64,000 nucleotides of DNA from Varroa destructor (lineage: Eukaryota > Arthropoda > Arachnida > Mesostigmata > Varroidae): assembly GCF_002443255.2 (NCBI RefSeq), contig NW_019211459.1:24299790-24363789 (forward strand). The letters are read 5' to 3'. Below the pieces are notes generated by a model. The model did not search any database. It was not told where the DNA came from and was given only the letters and a program-made list of their open reading frames with translations. Every line of letters starts with the position of its first letter. Position 1 is the stretch's first letter. Below are positions 13,902-24,540 of the stretch, piece by piece. Position numbers and translations under genes: made by a program.

Positions 13902-14199
13902 AGCTAAAAAGGTTATAAGAAACATTCGACATTTGCCATTTATAGGTTACAAGAAGCTTCCAGGCTCCTAGATTTTTTGAAAAGTTACTTCAAATTAAAG
14001 CAGAATGGGACATTGACGAGCTTCCCGATTACACTGCTGTGGTTATTTTTTCCGACCAAACTCACGTTTTAATCTTATGAAACTGCGCCACAACGTCGTA
14101 GACGTTACCTTCCTTCTTCGTCACGACGATATGTGCACAGTCCTCGTCACTGTTGAATATTTTCTCTGTGACCTGAATTAGCCACCACTTTCCGATGAA
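9128..14199 (-). CDS. Lipocalin, partial: four C-terminal coding exons
   Basis: Minus-strand exons are 14199-14066, 10040-9964, 9577-9497 and 9231-9128. Splice phases agree throughout; donors are GTGAGT, GTAAGA and GTAAGT. The joined frame gives about 131 residues and a TAA stop. The first of these exons opens with FIGKWW, the lipocalin GxW signature, followed by a Cys in NSDEDCAHI. The third carries GTDYDNWAVIF, the TDY motif of the barrel. The last ends in RRQNCN, so a Cys sits where the usual lipocalin disulfide partner lies. Lipocalins are secreted single-barrel carriers of small hydrophobic ligands. The exon with the start codon and signal peptide should end in phase 0 above 14200; I did not find a convincing one. 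The intron at 10041-14065 (about 4 kb) contains the 21-bp minisatellite. Subfamily and ligand cannot be told. Confidence 0.85.
9421..9461. repeat. Perfect 16-bp hairpin in the last lipocalin intron
   Basis: Arms 9421-9436 and 9446-9461 (GTAAAATAATGATAAT and its complement) flank a 9-base T loop. It sits between lipocalin exons 9577-9497 and 9231-9128. Confidence 0.95.
13135..13615. repeat. CA-rich minisatellite (21-bp unit) plus (CA)n microsatellite
   Basis: About fifteen tandem copies of a 21-base unit, typically AAAGGACACACACTCATACAC with GG/CG and TC/TT variants, run from about 13150 to 13481. They are followed by a pure (CA)n tract at about 13487-13547 and a shorter one near 13590-13612. 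The unit length is a multiple of three, so both strands show long artefactual frames (THTHT and VCVCV repeats). The array lies inside the large lipocalin intron. Confidence 0.95.
13865..13902. repeat. (TA)n microsatellite with one interruption
   Basis: TA repeats with a single TG break near the left end, in the lipocalin intron. Confidence 0.95.
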
Positions 14200-15277
14200 C
14201 TGGAAAACAGGACCAACAAACAAATAAATTTCGAAGTCCGATTTCAGGACGGCGCCAATCAGTTGTCTTTATTACACATATATATGTATATATTATATAC
14301 AGAATGACGGGTTCAAATTGTATATCAAATATTGATAGACGTCATGCATCACTCAAATACGCTACATAAAATATATTTAAACGGAATTAAGTTTTATCAG
14401 GCCAAATGTCCGAAAAATGCAAGGACTCGAAACAGGCAAAAACATTCAGAAAATGGGAAAAAGTTAAACAGAAATAAAAAAAAAAAAAAAAAAGTAGCCC
14501 TCAGAGTTTATCTAGTCGATCGAATTTGTACTATATTTGTACTATATACTTATCCTCTGTAAAACGACGATTACCTAAATGACAATTGGTCGTATCTGCA
14601 TTAAAATTTAAATGTATCGGAAATATCTTCTCGAGCTCATTGAATCTAAATCTTATTAAAGATATTCGGATTGTCTAGTAACTTATCTTTCCCTAAACTC
14701 TGCAAATGACCCACTGTTTTTTGCCATGACAGGTTCGTTGTTTTGTTCTAAAAAGAACAGGTTTTTGTCTAGCGGCAAGCGTAATTGATTAATGCAATGA
14801 AACAAAATTTTTCATGCCAACATTATGTCGTTACTACAACTGATGGTATTAGGAACGGGACGAATATATATCCCGACTTTGTTCAGGCGTCAACGTTTCG
14901 AGGATGCTGCTAAGTGCGTACATTGTACGAGGAATGAAGTTACTTTAACTACCCGTTATGAGCTTCTTCGAACCAAAGTTGGGTACTACTCTCGCAGAGG
15001 AGAATTTTGTGAATAACGTTCGACACACTTTCGTAGAGGATAATTTTGTTTGTTGCGTTTATTGTTTATATATATCACCGTTGTTAAACATTTTTACGGA
15101 TTCGAATCTAATGTAGTGTTCCAAAATGCCTTTGCAAAGCTTACTCGCCCGCGAAAAATCAACACTTTTCAGTAAAGTGCCAATTCAAGCCTACCCTTTT
15201 CCCTGACAGATGTTGTATTTCATCCAATGAAAATTTATGTAGCTATTTAACGAGTAGGTTAATAGTGTCCCTGTGAT

Positions 15278-15345
15278 GGTTTATTGGGTAACGTATTTGC
15301 CTGCTAATCTAATTTAGGGACCCGTTGTGGTTCGGGTTTAAACCC
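15278..15345 (+). repeat. tRNA-derived (SINE-like) fragment
   Basis: TGGTTTATTGGGTAACG resembles a pol III A box. It is followed by TTGCCTGCTAATCTAA, like an anticodon arm with a serine GCT-type loop, then GGGACCCG, and a B-box/T-arm-like GGTTCGGGTTTAAACCC. The stems no longer pair well, so it is not a working tRNA. Order and spacing fit an old tRNA-derived SINE head or a tRNA pseudogene. Confidence 0.35.
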
Positions 15346-16855
15346 AGGCAAGACACGCTGCAAAATAAGCCATGTAAATATAGAATAGTACATGCTGTTC
15401 ATGTTCATTGGCTTAGACTTATTCAGAGACGGTTGTTTAGAGACGATTTCGGTCAGCATTGAATTTACTATGCCGACGTCAACGCGTTATTTTCGAACCT
15501 CATTGTATACACTTTTGGACTTCATCTACTCAACATATATTCAAGAAAATAACCACTCTGGTCGACACGCATCACGGATTCAACGGTTCGTGATGAACTG
15601 GGCCGGGGCGAATGCGCAATGGTGGGGTGGTGATCGATGCGTACACATGTATTTCCCTAAAAGCAAGAGAACTAAAGGAACAGCCCCGAAGAATACCGCG
15701 ATGTACAAATACGCTTAGAGAGTCGATGTAGGACGGGTGAGCCCTGTCGAGTGGCTTTGCCAGCCGGTAGCAGACGTTGACTACAGAGCTGAAACAATAC
15801 TCAACCTTTTGCGATCGAACGATATAAAAGTTGTCCACAGAAATCTTCGACATTGAGCAGAAATATACGTCCGCTATGAACACGAGGCACTACGACGTCA
15901 TGTCACGGAATCAGCTTTAGTCCCGTTCAAGACCTCGAGTCTGCGTACGGATGAAACGAACGTTATCAAGAACGTTCCGAGGAAATCCTCGCACAAAGCA
16001 TGCTGGCGTCATGAGAGTGGCGTGACCATGTAATTTCGGTCTGCACAGCGATCTAAAGTCGGGAGCGGGTGTCCGCGTAGCGAATATATTGTGTTATTTA
16101 TGATAGATCATTATTATAGACTGTATCGCTAATAACCCAATAATATATTAATCTCTACCAATCGTGACGAAGCACAGTAGCTCGAGTAGTGGTACACTCA
16201 TAGCCTCAAGTGCTGCTCTCAAAAAAAGTGTATGTTTACTTCGCACTGTCTACATGCACCGCTTTGAACGGGATACTCTATTGGAAAATCAGCCTTTTGT
16301 TGGATACGCTTAGTCTATGCGTTCACTCAGACGTGCACATTCATGGAAGCCATTCCCATCATCTGTTACTTTCTGCTTCTTGTCTGAGGTTGTGAAGGAC
16401 AATTTATTTTGAAATACCGTTACAGTCGCTCGCTCACAAACCAGACTCTGAAGCGAAGTCTGCTGGCATGTCCAAAGGTTTGCGAGAACGAGTGAATTAA
16501 GCGTCGAACGTAAGCAGTTTACTCGTCTATATACATTCTTCTATTCGCTCCCCGTATTGGTGCATTCAGAGGTTGCATTAGATCGCTTCCTCCATACAAT
16601 ATGCATGTTGCTACATGCAACCCTGCTGAGAATGGCTAATATAGTTGAAAAGAAAACAACTATTTGGATTCAATCTTCTCTGAAACATTTCTTTACTACC
16701 TCGGGTGTTTACGGCGATATTACAAGACGGGCTTCCCAAATTGATTTGTTTGTGCTTTGGTGAAGTTCGCCGTACATGGCACTGTTCTGGTCATCTTGTA
16801 AAAGCACAGTAGCTCACTCAACGTGTATCGGTCGCATTGAGCTCTGAACTTCTAC

Positions 16856-16860
16856 TTGTG

Positions 16861-16917
<57 letters not shown>

Positions 16918-16925
16918 TTTCACAA
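16856..16925. repeat. (TA)n array enclosed by inverted repeat arms
   Basis: A long TA array is bracketed by perfect 9-base arms, TTGTGAAAT at 16856-16864 and ATTTCACAA at 16917-16925. The whole stretch could extrude as one hairpin. Confidence 0.9.
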
Positions 16926-19180
16926 ATTCACAGGTTTTTTGCAAAAAAAAGATACCGTCAAAAATATCTTTACAAGGGGTTACAATTTGTTAAGTGATGC
17001 TTAGATTTAGATGTTCTTGCATCGCGATTTTCGCCTGCTTCCTTGCCGACGAATGATTTTATATCGTCCTTATCCTTCATTCTTGACAGTATTGCTTTGA
17101 GCTTACGGGGGCCGGGGGCTGTGACATGCTAGATGAGTATGAAAGTACAGAGGTGACTCTTCTGAGCTGCACAGCCCAGGGGGGGTTTGTTTTTCGCATT
17201 TTGACGAGTGTCGGAAATAGGTCAAGCTGAATAGCAGTATCTTCTGACTTGCGTCCTAATCTTCGAGGTGGAACCTTTTGGTGATATTTGCCCATATTTA
17301 TGGGCTCGTTTCCTCTGGCTTAGTTCATAATTTTGCTCGACTGGGCAGATGTCCAGTAGCTACGCGAAATACTACGGTTCCACTCCGCGTGAACTGTCTA
17401 GGCTAATCACAGAGATTAGGGTGAACTAAAAACGTGTCAACCCATTTGTCGCAGAAAGCCTCGTGCCTTGAAGGCCGCAGATCTGGCATGGGATTTTTCT
17501 ATTAGGACACAGCGGATAATATCTCGTATAGTAGAAATCATCGTAGTTCACTATAAAGCTCTAGAGTTTATTGCGAAAAACGGTTTTACCCGAAGAGCTT
17601 CAACTGACACCTCATAGTAGATTTCGCGTAACTGAGACTCGTAGGACTCGACTAAATAAAAATGGTGTTTCAGGACACAAAAGCATTTCTTTAACCGAGA
17701 AAGAATGACTCACGAAACAGAAGTTGGGCAATGCACAACGTGAGGTTCGCAGGTTCGTAAGGCCTTACGTTTGTTTATTCGTCTTTAACACATTTGCCAT
17801 TGATGAACGTTTTCGGATGCGTGGTTCCATCGCGTTTCCGACATGGCTTTCCATTACGTTTTTCCTGTAGGTTTGTTTTCCCATGGCGTTTTTTTTTTAA
17901 TCTGATTTTTCCACTGTGTTTTCTATCGTCTGAATAATAAAAAAGCTTTTTTAAAAACGTTGGTTGTACCTCAGGAAAATGTACAGTGTTGAACATGCGC
18001 TGTAACAATCGCCTATTACTACCAGTTTATGTTAGCGAAAGGCGGTATAACTATCTCGAGATTTCGCGATACATCTAGAAAACCAAGAAGCATCATACTA
18101 TCTCTGTTACACACTTCACCCTTTAATCTTATTCCATAAGCTACGCGAGTTGCAAAGCTCGTTTATGAATGCTCTACAATAAGGCTGTGCTACTCCGTAC
18201 TTCAATCATTTTTCAAGTGGGCATTGATAGATATTTTTTTTTATATAAACCTAAAACTCGTATATTTGCGTTTACGAGAATAAATGCATTAAGTAACACG
18301 CCTACCATAGAGCCCGCAGCCTCTATAGACATTTTGTGTAGCTCTTTTTTTTTTTTTCGATTTGTACTTCGTTTTGCAATGATGAACGCCACAAAGGAAG
18401 ATACAGACGTACAAAATACGACTGTATGCTGTATGGGTAAATTTGGTCATATGCTGCCCGGAAGAGGTTCCTATAATAAAATTATAGTTGCTTCGGCTCA
18501 ATAGCTTATGCTGCAAATTTAAATTCGTGTCTCTCGTTCTTTTGAATATTCGGAAAAAAAAAAGTCAACGTCGCCCTTTAACCAAATCCGGCACGCAGTG
18601 GCACAACCGCGGGTAGTTTTAAACGGAACTTTAATTGAGTACATCTAGATGGTATAAAATTATGAAGTATAATATAAGTAGGGGCTTGGTGTTATGGATC
18701 ACTTTGGTAATCTCATACTTAAGTATAGCAACGCCAGCAGTACACTGGATTATAATGAGAATTATTTTACTAAAACTATTAGGTAATCGAAGCTAGCCGG
18801 CGTCGGTCTACCCATTTGGGCTAGGCATTACATTGTTTATATGGGACATGTTAGGACTTAGCTTTGGCTTCGAATTGTGATACTTCGTTTGTAAAGAATT
18901 TTGTCGCTGGAGTGGTTTAATAATGCGGCTTGTTCCGATACAGCCCTAGGCGTGTGTTAAAGCTAAAAGTCAGAAATACCGCCTAAGTTAAACGTCGGTC
19001 TTTAGGGTACAAAACCATAGCAGGTTAACCTTTATGGGAGATACTTTTGATAATCGAGCCTCCGCTAAAACTATAATACGACGATGCTTTTGGTCGATTT
19101 ATCTAGTTGATGTTGAAGTACTATAGCGTATGGTCAGTCATAGTCTAATATATAACGCCAGTCCCATAATGCCACCGAAA

Positions 19181-20225
19181 CATTTACTGAGGCGTGTGAT
19201 ACAACGGCTGTTCATTAAAGCATGTGTCACATGTCTCAGGCAACCGATTCTGTTTTCTTCCATCCATAGAGAGGGTTCGAGATGTACCATAGCACTTTAT
19301 ACGCGTACCATCCACCATGCATGAACTCGTACTGGGGTCACGAAGAGGTCTTACAGAATAACTAGAATCATACAAGGAAAGCGATCCTGAAGAGAATTTG
19401 GTGAGTGGGTTAAAATATAGAGGGTTACAATTCACAACGTAAGAGAGAAGGTCAAGGATAAAGTGCTCGTTCTAAAAAAAAAAATGGTGCATAACGCAGC
19501 GAAGAGACAGTACTATTCTAATCGAGCTACAAAAAGATCGTCACGTTTATAAAATCCCTCCGACATCGTATCCGACGACAAGCGAGTGCTTTTGACTATC
19601 TATCGTAAACCGGTCAAAAAACCTCGGCTTAACTATACAAATAAGTACGCGTGTTTCAAATGGGCTGACAATTTTCTGTCAGCCTGCTAAGGGATATGTT
19701 CTTCAGATGAATCGCATTTTGGGTTCTTGGATAGAAACGCTCAACATCTCTACAGGCGTTATGGCTAAACATCCACGATTCCAGTATAATCCCTGCTGGC
19801 CAGACCTCCGAAAAAAGTAACGATGTAGGCCGTGATTACTTTTCGCGGTGTTGGAGCTTCACAGTTCGTCAAGTGGATCACGAAAAGCTAATAATGTAGT
19901 GAGATAAATCAGACGAAAAATGTTGTCCCAGGTGCGAGAACACGTGTCCAGATAGGAACTGTGTGCTCATAAGGAATAGCATGTTTCTGTTGTTCTTAGA
20001 GCATACAGCAATAGAACAATAGTGAGATCTTGTCATGCGCTGGAAATTCACCTGATTCGAGTCCGACCGAAAGCCTATGGCATTGTATAAAAGGGCAAAG
20101 CAGGCTTGGAGGAGGAATAGAAGGTTACTCTAGGTGCGCACCTAGGATGTGGACCTACCACGCCAAACCGAGACAGAAAACTGAACGCTAGCTCACTTTA
20201 AAAATACCGCTCTAGTGACAACGTC
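19181..20225 (+). mobile_element. Tc1-like transposon relic, copy B (transposase pseudogene)
   Basis: Second copy of the element at 7130-8313, in the opposite orientation. The plus strand reads as a broken Tc1-like transposase: KKPRLNY...FKWADNFLS, then SSDESHFGFLDRNAQ containing an intact SDES catalytic block, then VTMWAVITFRGVGASQFVKW. Stops fall between and within these blocks (for example around 19690 and 19895). The two copies share the strongest identity around 19330-19500 and 19660-19960. Family placement rests on the order and spacing of these blocks; the precise Tc1 subfamily is not clear. Confidence 0.7.
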
Positions 20226-20321
20226 ATTTCGTACGCGATCATTTGAGAGCAAAAAGAGACAGCAATAACATGCAGATACTTAGTTTGGGTTGGTAACTGT
20301 GAGATAATGGTATAATTTATT

Positions 20322-20328
20322 AAGATTA

Positions 20329-20379
<51 letters not shown>

Positions 20380-20391
20380 ACAGATAATCTT
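20322..20391. repeat. (TA)n array enclosed by inverted repeat arms
   Basis: TA repeats (about 20331-20377) sit between perfect 10-base arms AAGATTATCT (20322-20331) and AGATAATCTT (20382-20391). It lies just beyond Tc1-like copy B. Confidence 0.9.
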
Positions 20392-23300
20392 CGATTAAAT
20401 TCGACAATGTTAGACAAATTTCTCGGCAGCTTTATCTGAATGGCCAATAACTATTTTTACAATTGAGCATATTCCGCGTGGGCAGGCAAATGTTCTACAT
20501 CGAATTTTTAAGTAGTTCTTGGGTAGTTTCCTAACAATACTTTTTAGGAAAAGTGGGTTTTCGCTTTAGTGATTAGAACAAATATGTCCATTCCATCGGG
20601 GGAATCACCAATAAACCTATTTTAAAGGTCGCATCTTGCCTATGTTACAGCACTGTTTTAGTAGTTCTTTTCATTGTAAACCGACCAAGTTAAATAGCGA
20701 ATCCGACAGCACGCATATGAGATGCTTTTACAAGGCAAAACAGATCACAGGCAGATCAGGGATGTATTCATTTGTGTAACTTCAAGACACCCAGAGAATG
20801 AAAGGCACGCGAGAACGGAGCAACGAGATGACAGATTTGAATTTAGTTCGCCTGAAGTTAAAGTTGACAGACAAGAAATCCAGGGTCTTTGTCCGACATC
20901 TTTCAAGTACGGCAAACTATTTAGGGAGACAATGAGAGAGCCTGAATCCCAGACGGCTGCCCTGGGGCTTCTCGCAAGCGAACTCAATACTGTGTACGAG
21001 GCGACGTATGTGTTCGACGCATAAAAGCGTAATGTGCCAAGCGATACGCGCCCGGGGAACAGCCGCCACCCGGTACGGCGATGCAGTGTTATAGTTTCTA
21101 CCCTTTCGCATGTACGAACAAAATAACGAAAATCACTTTGATGAAAATGTCGTTTCTGTCCATATTTGATGCTCTGCTTCAATGATTTCTATCTTTGCCT
21201 ATAGCTTTTGCCAGCGAGCATGTACGAGGATACAGGGTCGTATTTGTCCGTATCGATTTTTTATTGGACTTTCCGTAGCTCGTTTTGTTGGGCACAAGAT
21301 ACGAATAGTTTATCTATAAGGCATTTATGTTTGCTTTCTGTCTTCTCATTTGGATGGTCACTTTTCTGAGTCATCGGATAACGATGTACTACGTATTAAA
21401 GAGGTTCACGGTGAAATCTAGCAGCTGTCAGGTTGACACAATGCGTTTACAAGCCTAGTCCGATGCTACAATTAAACAAACGTCATCGATAAGTTCTAAC
21501 ATCAGAAAACTTTGTTCGTTTGTTCGATGAAAGTTGCGTAAATCGGACGAGTCTAATAATTTACTGCGCATCATCTTACTGAGCATATATTAGGAAGCTA
21601 GGTAATGTTGGACCGCAAAACATATCATGATTAGATGTAGGATCGTGCAAAATTTTGTTGCAACAAGCATTTCTTCATTCAAAAGGACGCATACGAACAC
21701 TTAGATAAGTACACATGTTGGCTATGTAAGAACTATCGCGCAGTGCCCCGATAATCGAATCCGATCGATGTTATCGAAAGAAACAGATAAGAATCTTGTG
21801 TCCCTTTGATTAGTTCATGAGACGTTTGATTTCTATAGATTAGTAGTTAGTTAATAGCCAGCATAGAGCAGGCGAACTTTGACCGGATAGGGATCTCGTC
21901 CCATTCTACACCGGATCAGGTCAAAGTTGTTATAATCACTATGCGAAACTGATCTGTGCAAATATTAAATGAGTGCTTACTTTTTCAGGTTCAAAGTTTT
22001 CCATGACTTTTGTGGCAGGTTTTGCCTGTGTTACGATGAGACACAGGCCAGCTGCAAGTGGCACTATTTGGAAAAACATGATTCAGCGAGAAAGTCTGAC
22101 TTTGGGGCCCAACTGTGCTGCTTGTAGGAACAATTTGCTGGATTGTATGGGCGACGCGTTTTCCGTAAGAGATATTGCAAAGGGTCGCACCGGTGTTAGC
22201 CAAGTCCGCACCAAAATTACTACCGCAAGTGTTCCGGACGTTTTTCTACTATCGCCGGATAAGTCATAAGCTCCTTCTTCAATCTACCGAACTGGTTTTA
22301 CTATTGTTTAAGGTTGTTGATTTGAGTAATTATCCAATGGACTTAGATTTCGACATTTAATTACACTTATATTACAGATACTGTAAGGAGCAACTGTTAA
22401 ACCCTGAGGGTCATTTGGTAGAACTTTAAACTGTTAAGTGTCTGTTGTAAAGTTATTGTACTTGCTTTAAAGTAGCCTAAGATAGGAGCACTTTTGGGCG
22501 CGATAAGTTCAATTTAGCTGGCCGCAACTTTTTGATTTTCGAATTTAAATAATGCTAATCCGGCGGCGACAGCTTTGCAAACCTATGAAGTTTCGTGTAT
22601 TCCCGCAAAAAAATATCGTCCCTTCGAAATATATTTCTCAAAACAAAATTGACGAAGGGAATGTTTATTAATTAATTGTTGTAATTGAGAGAGTATTCAC
22701 CTGCGCAAACACCCAGCGACGAGGTCTCATAAGATCTACGACGAATAGGACAGGTAACCGTCACAGTTATCAATAGATGCTATGACGTTTGCACTGCAGA
22801 AGTGACTCAAAGCTTCACTAGAAAGTGACACTTCATTATAGTGTTCGCCGCAAGCCACATCAACTAATAGACTTAAGAAAAATATAATGAGAAAAATATA
22901 TTTCACACAAGCCCATTAGACGAGACTGTTCTATAACGCTAAAATATGCGCTCCAAGGGTTCGCTGTTCCGCTGAGCACTTCTTGACTAGGACTAACGCA
23001 TATCGTTACCTTCACCTGCAGGACGTCTCCGAGCAGAGGACGTGAAAGCGGTCGGTAGATCTGAATCCTTCGACAATAGAGTACCTGCGAAGAGGGCCAA
23101 TAGCGATCTACTAGTTATATATTGAACCTTCCATAACGAACAAACTTTTCGAAGAAAAAAATATCGGAGGGCTATAAATTTACATGTTTAATACAATTTT
23201 ACATTTCTTCCAAGGAATACGTTGTGTTAAGGCTCGAATAAGAGGCCGTTAGTTTCTAAAGATTTGAAAGCTCGATCGTTAAGGCCGTTACATGCAAAAA

Positions 23301-24238
23301 ATTGAGTGTGGATCGTTTGTTTTTCTGCTTTCATTTCACAGTCTACTTTGCGGCTAGATCTAAGTCTGCATTCGGCGCTCCTGTTCCTGTTAATGCCGTT
23401 GCTAGCTCCAGTTATTGTTTTAGCATCAGAATTAACTACTTCTTCCTTCCGCCCATCTAAGTTTGCCTCTTGGGCAAATGTACCCCCTATACGCTTCATA
23501 TAAAGCGATGCGTCGGCCTAATAGCACCTCAAAGATGACAGCATATGTATGTGTTGAAAAAACCACTGTCGGTGATGCATAATTTGAAAGATAGAGATTT
23601 TTATCCTATTGGCTGACTGCGTCCTTCGAAATCAATATCGAAAATCCTAATTTCTTCCTACCTCGCTTGTAAACGAAATGTGAAGGAGTTGCTTTCGGCT
23701 CTACAAGAAACTATGCAAAATTTCGAGTACTTAGTTCCTCAAACAACTTGATGAAACAAGCATTTTTGGATTCTTCCGACAAGTCAGGCAGTTCGCTTGC
23801 ATTTCATTTCGTTTCTGTTCATTTTCTTAATACTCGTTAGCAGGGAGGTGTAAACAATGTTCTCAAGGGTATTCGCTGTGTATATGTAGACAATAACTTC
23901 ACACTGAGGCATATGTCTATAGATGAAGTAAAAAATAGTTCAAGGTGCTGTGACGTGGTTATGCACTTTTTAAGGCATGATTATCCAGCTTGTCCTGTCT
24001 GTCCTAAGCTTGGCTGGAGTAAAGCACTGAACGTGCGCGAAGGGAGCCACACACAGGTCGTAATATAATTTTATTTAAATAAATACACACGGATAGTATT
24101 GAAATGGATAATCCATTGTGGCATTAAAGAGATTCTAAGCAATTTTGATTATAATAATACGCATATAAATACGTACTACGCAACGTATATGCTGCGTAAT
24201 AATTCAACTAACAGCAACTGGTATGCTCAGACGCTTTT

Positions 24239-24284
24239 ACGTAATTAGAATCTGATGGGACACCCTATCAAATTCTAATTACGT
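24239..24284. repeat. Near-perfect 18-bp hairpin
   Basis: Arms 24239-24256 and 24267-24284 pair with one mismatch (ACGTAATTAGAATCTGAT) around a 10-base loop. Confidence 0.9.
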
Positions 24285-24504
24285 GAGACGTAAGTGAAGT
24301 AAACAAAGCTTAGATATGACAAACGTGTAGCTACATCGAGCTTTGTCTACTTTCGACGATCAGAGAGTCAACAACTGCGGAAGCTGAAAAAGCGGACGAT
24401 TTCCCTGCTGTTTGGAAAAATAGCAAAAACTAAAGACGAGATAAAATTTCAAAAATTGTCACAATATTGTTGACAGAGCTACGATGTCAGGGTCAAGCAG
24501 AGAG

Positions 24505-24505
<1 letters not shown>

Positions 24506-24539
<34 letters not shown>
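24506..24539. repeat. (TA)n microsatellite
   Basis: Pure TA dinucleotide run in non-coding DNA. Confidence 0.95.

Positions 24540-24540
<1 letters not shown>

Larger units (their letters stand above)
10041..14065 (-). other. Large lipocalin intron
   Basis: The phase-2 donor at 14065 (GTGAGT) and the acceptor before 10040 fit each other. The intron contains the minisatellite and a TA array. Open minus-strand segments at 10465-10671 and 12724-12993 lie inside and were not needed to complete the reading frame. Confidence 0.7.
14200..19180. other. Non-coding stretch upstream of the found lipocalin exons
   Basis: The missing lipocalin first exon should lie here or further right. Only a SINE-like fragment, an A-run near 14478-14494 and a TA array were recognised. 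Confidence 0.5.

Noticed and set aside
15278..15345. Functional tRNA-Ser gene
   Set aside because: Anticodon and acceptor stems do not pair; kept only as a tRNA-derived repeat fragment.
20722..21182. Overlapping 100-residue plus and 145-residue minus frames
   Set aside because: No family motif, no good splice sites. A short minus-strand signal-like peptide (MDRNDIFIKVIFVILFVHA) has only a weak GTAGAA donor in the wrong phase for the lipocalin.
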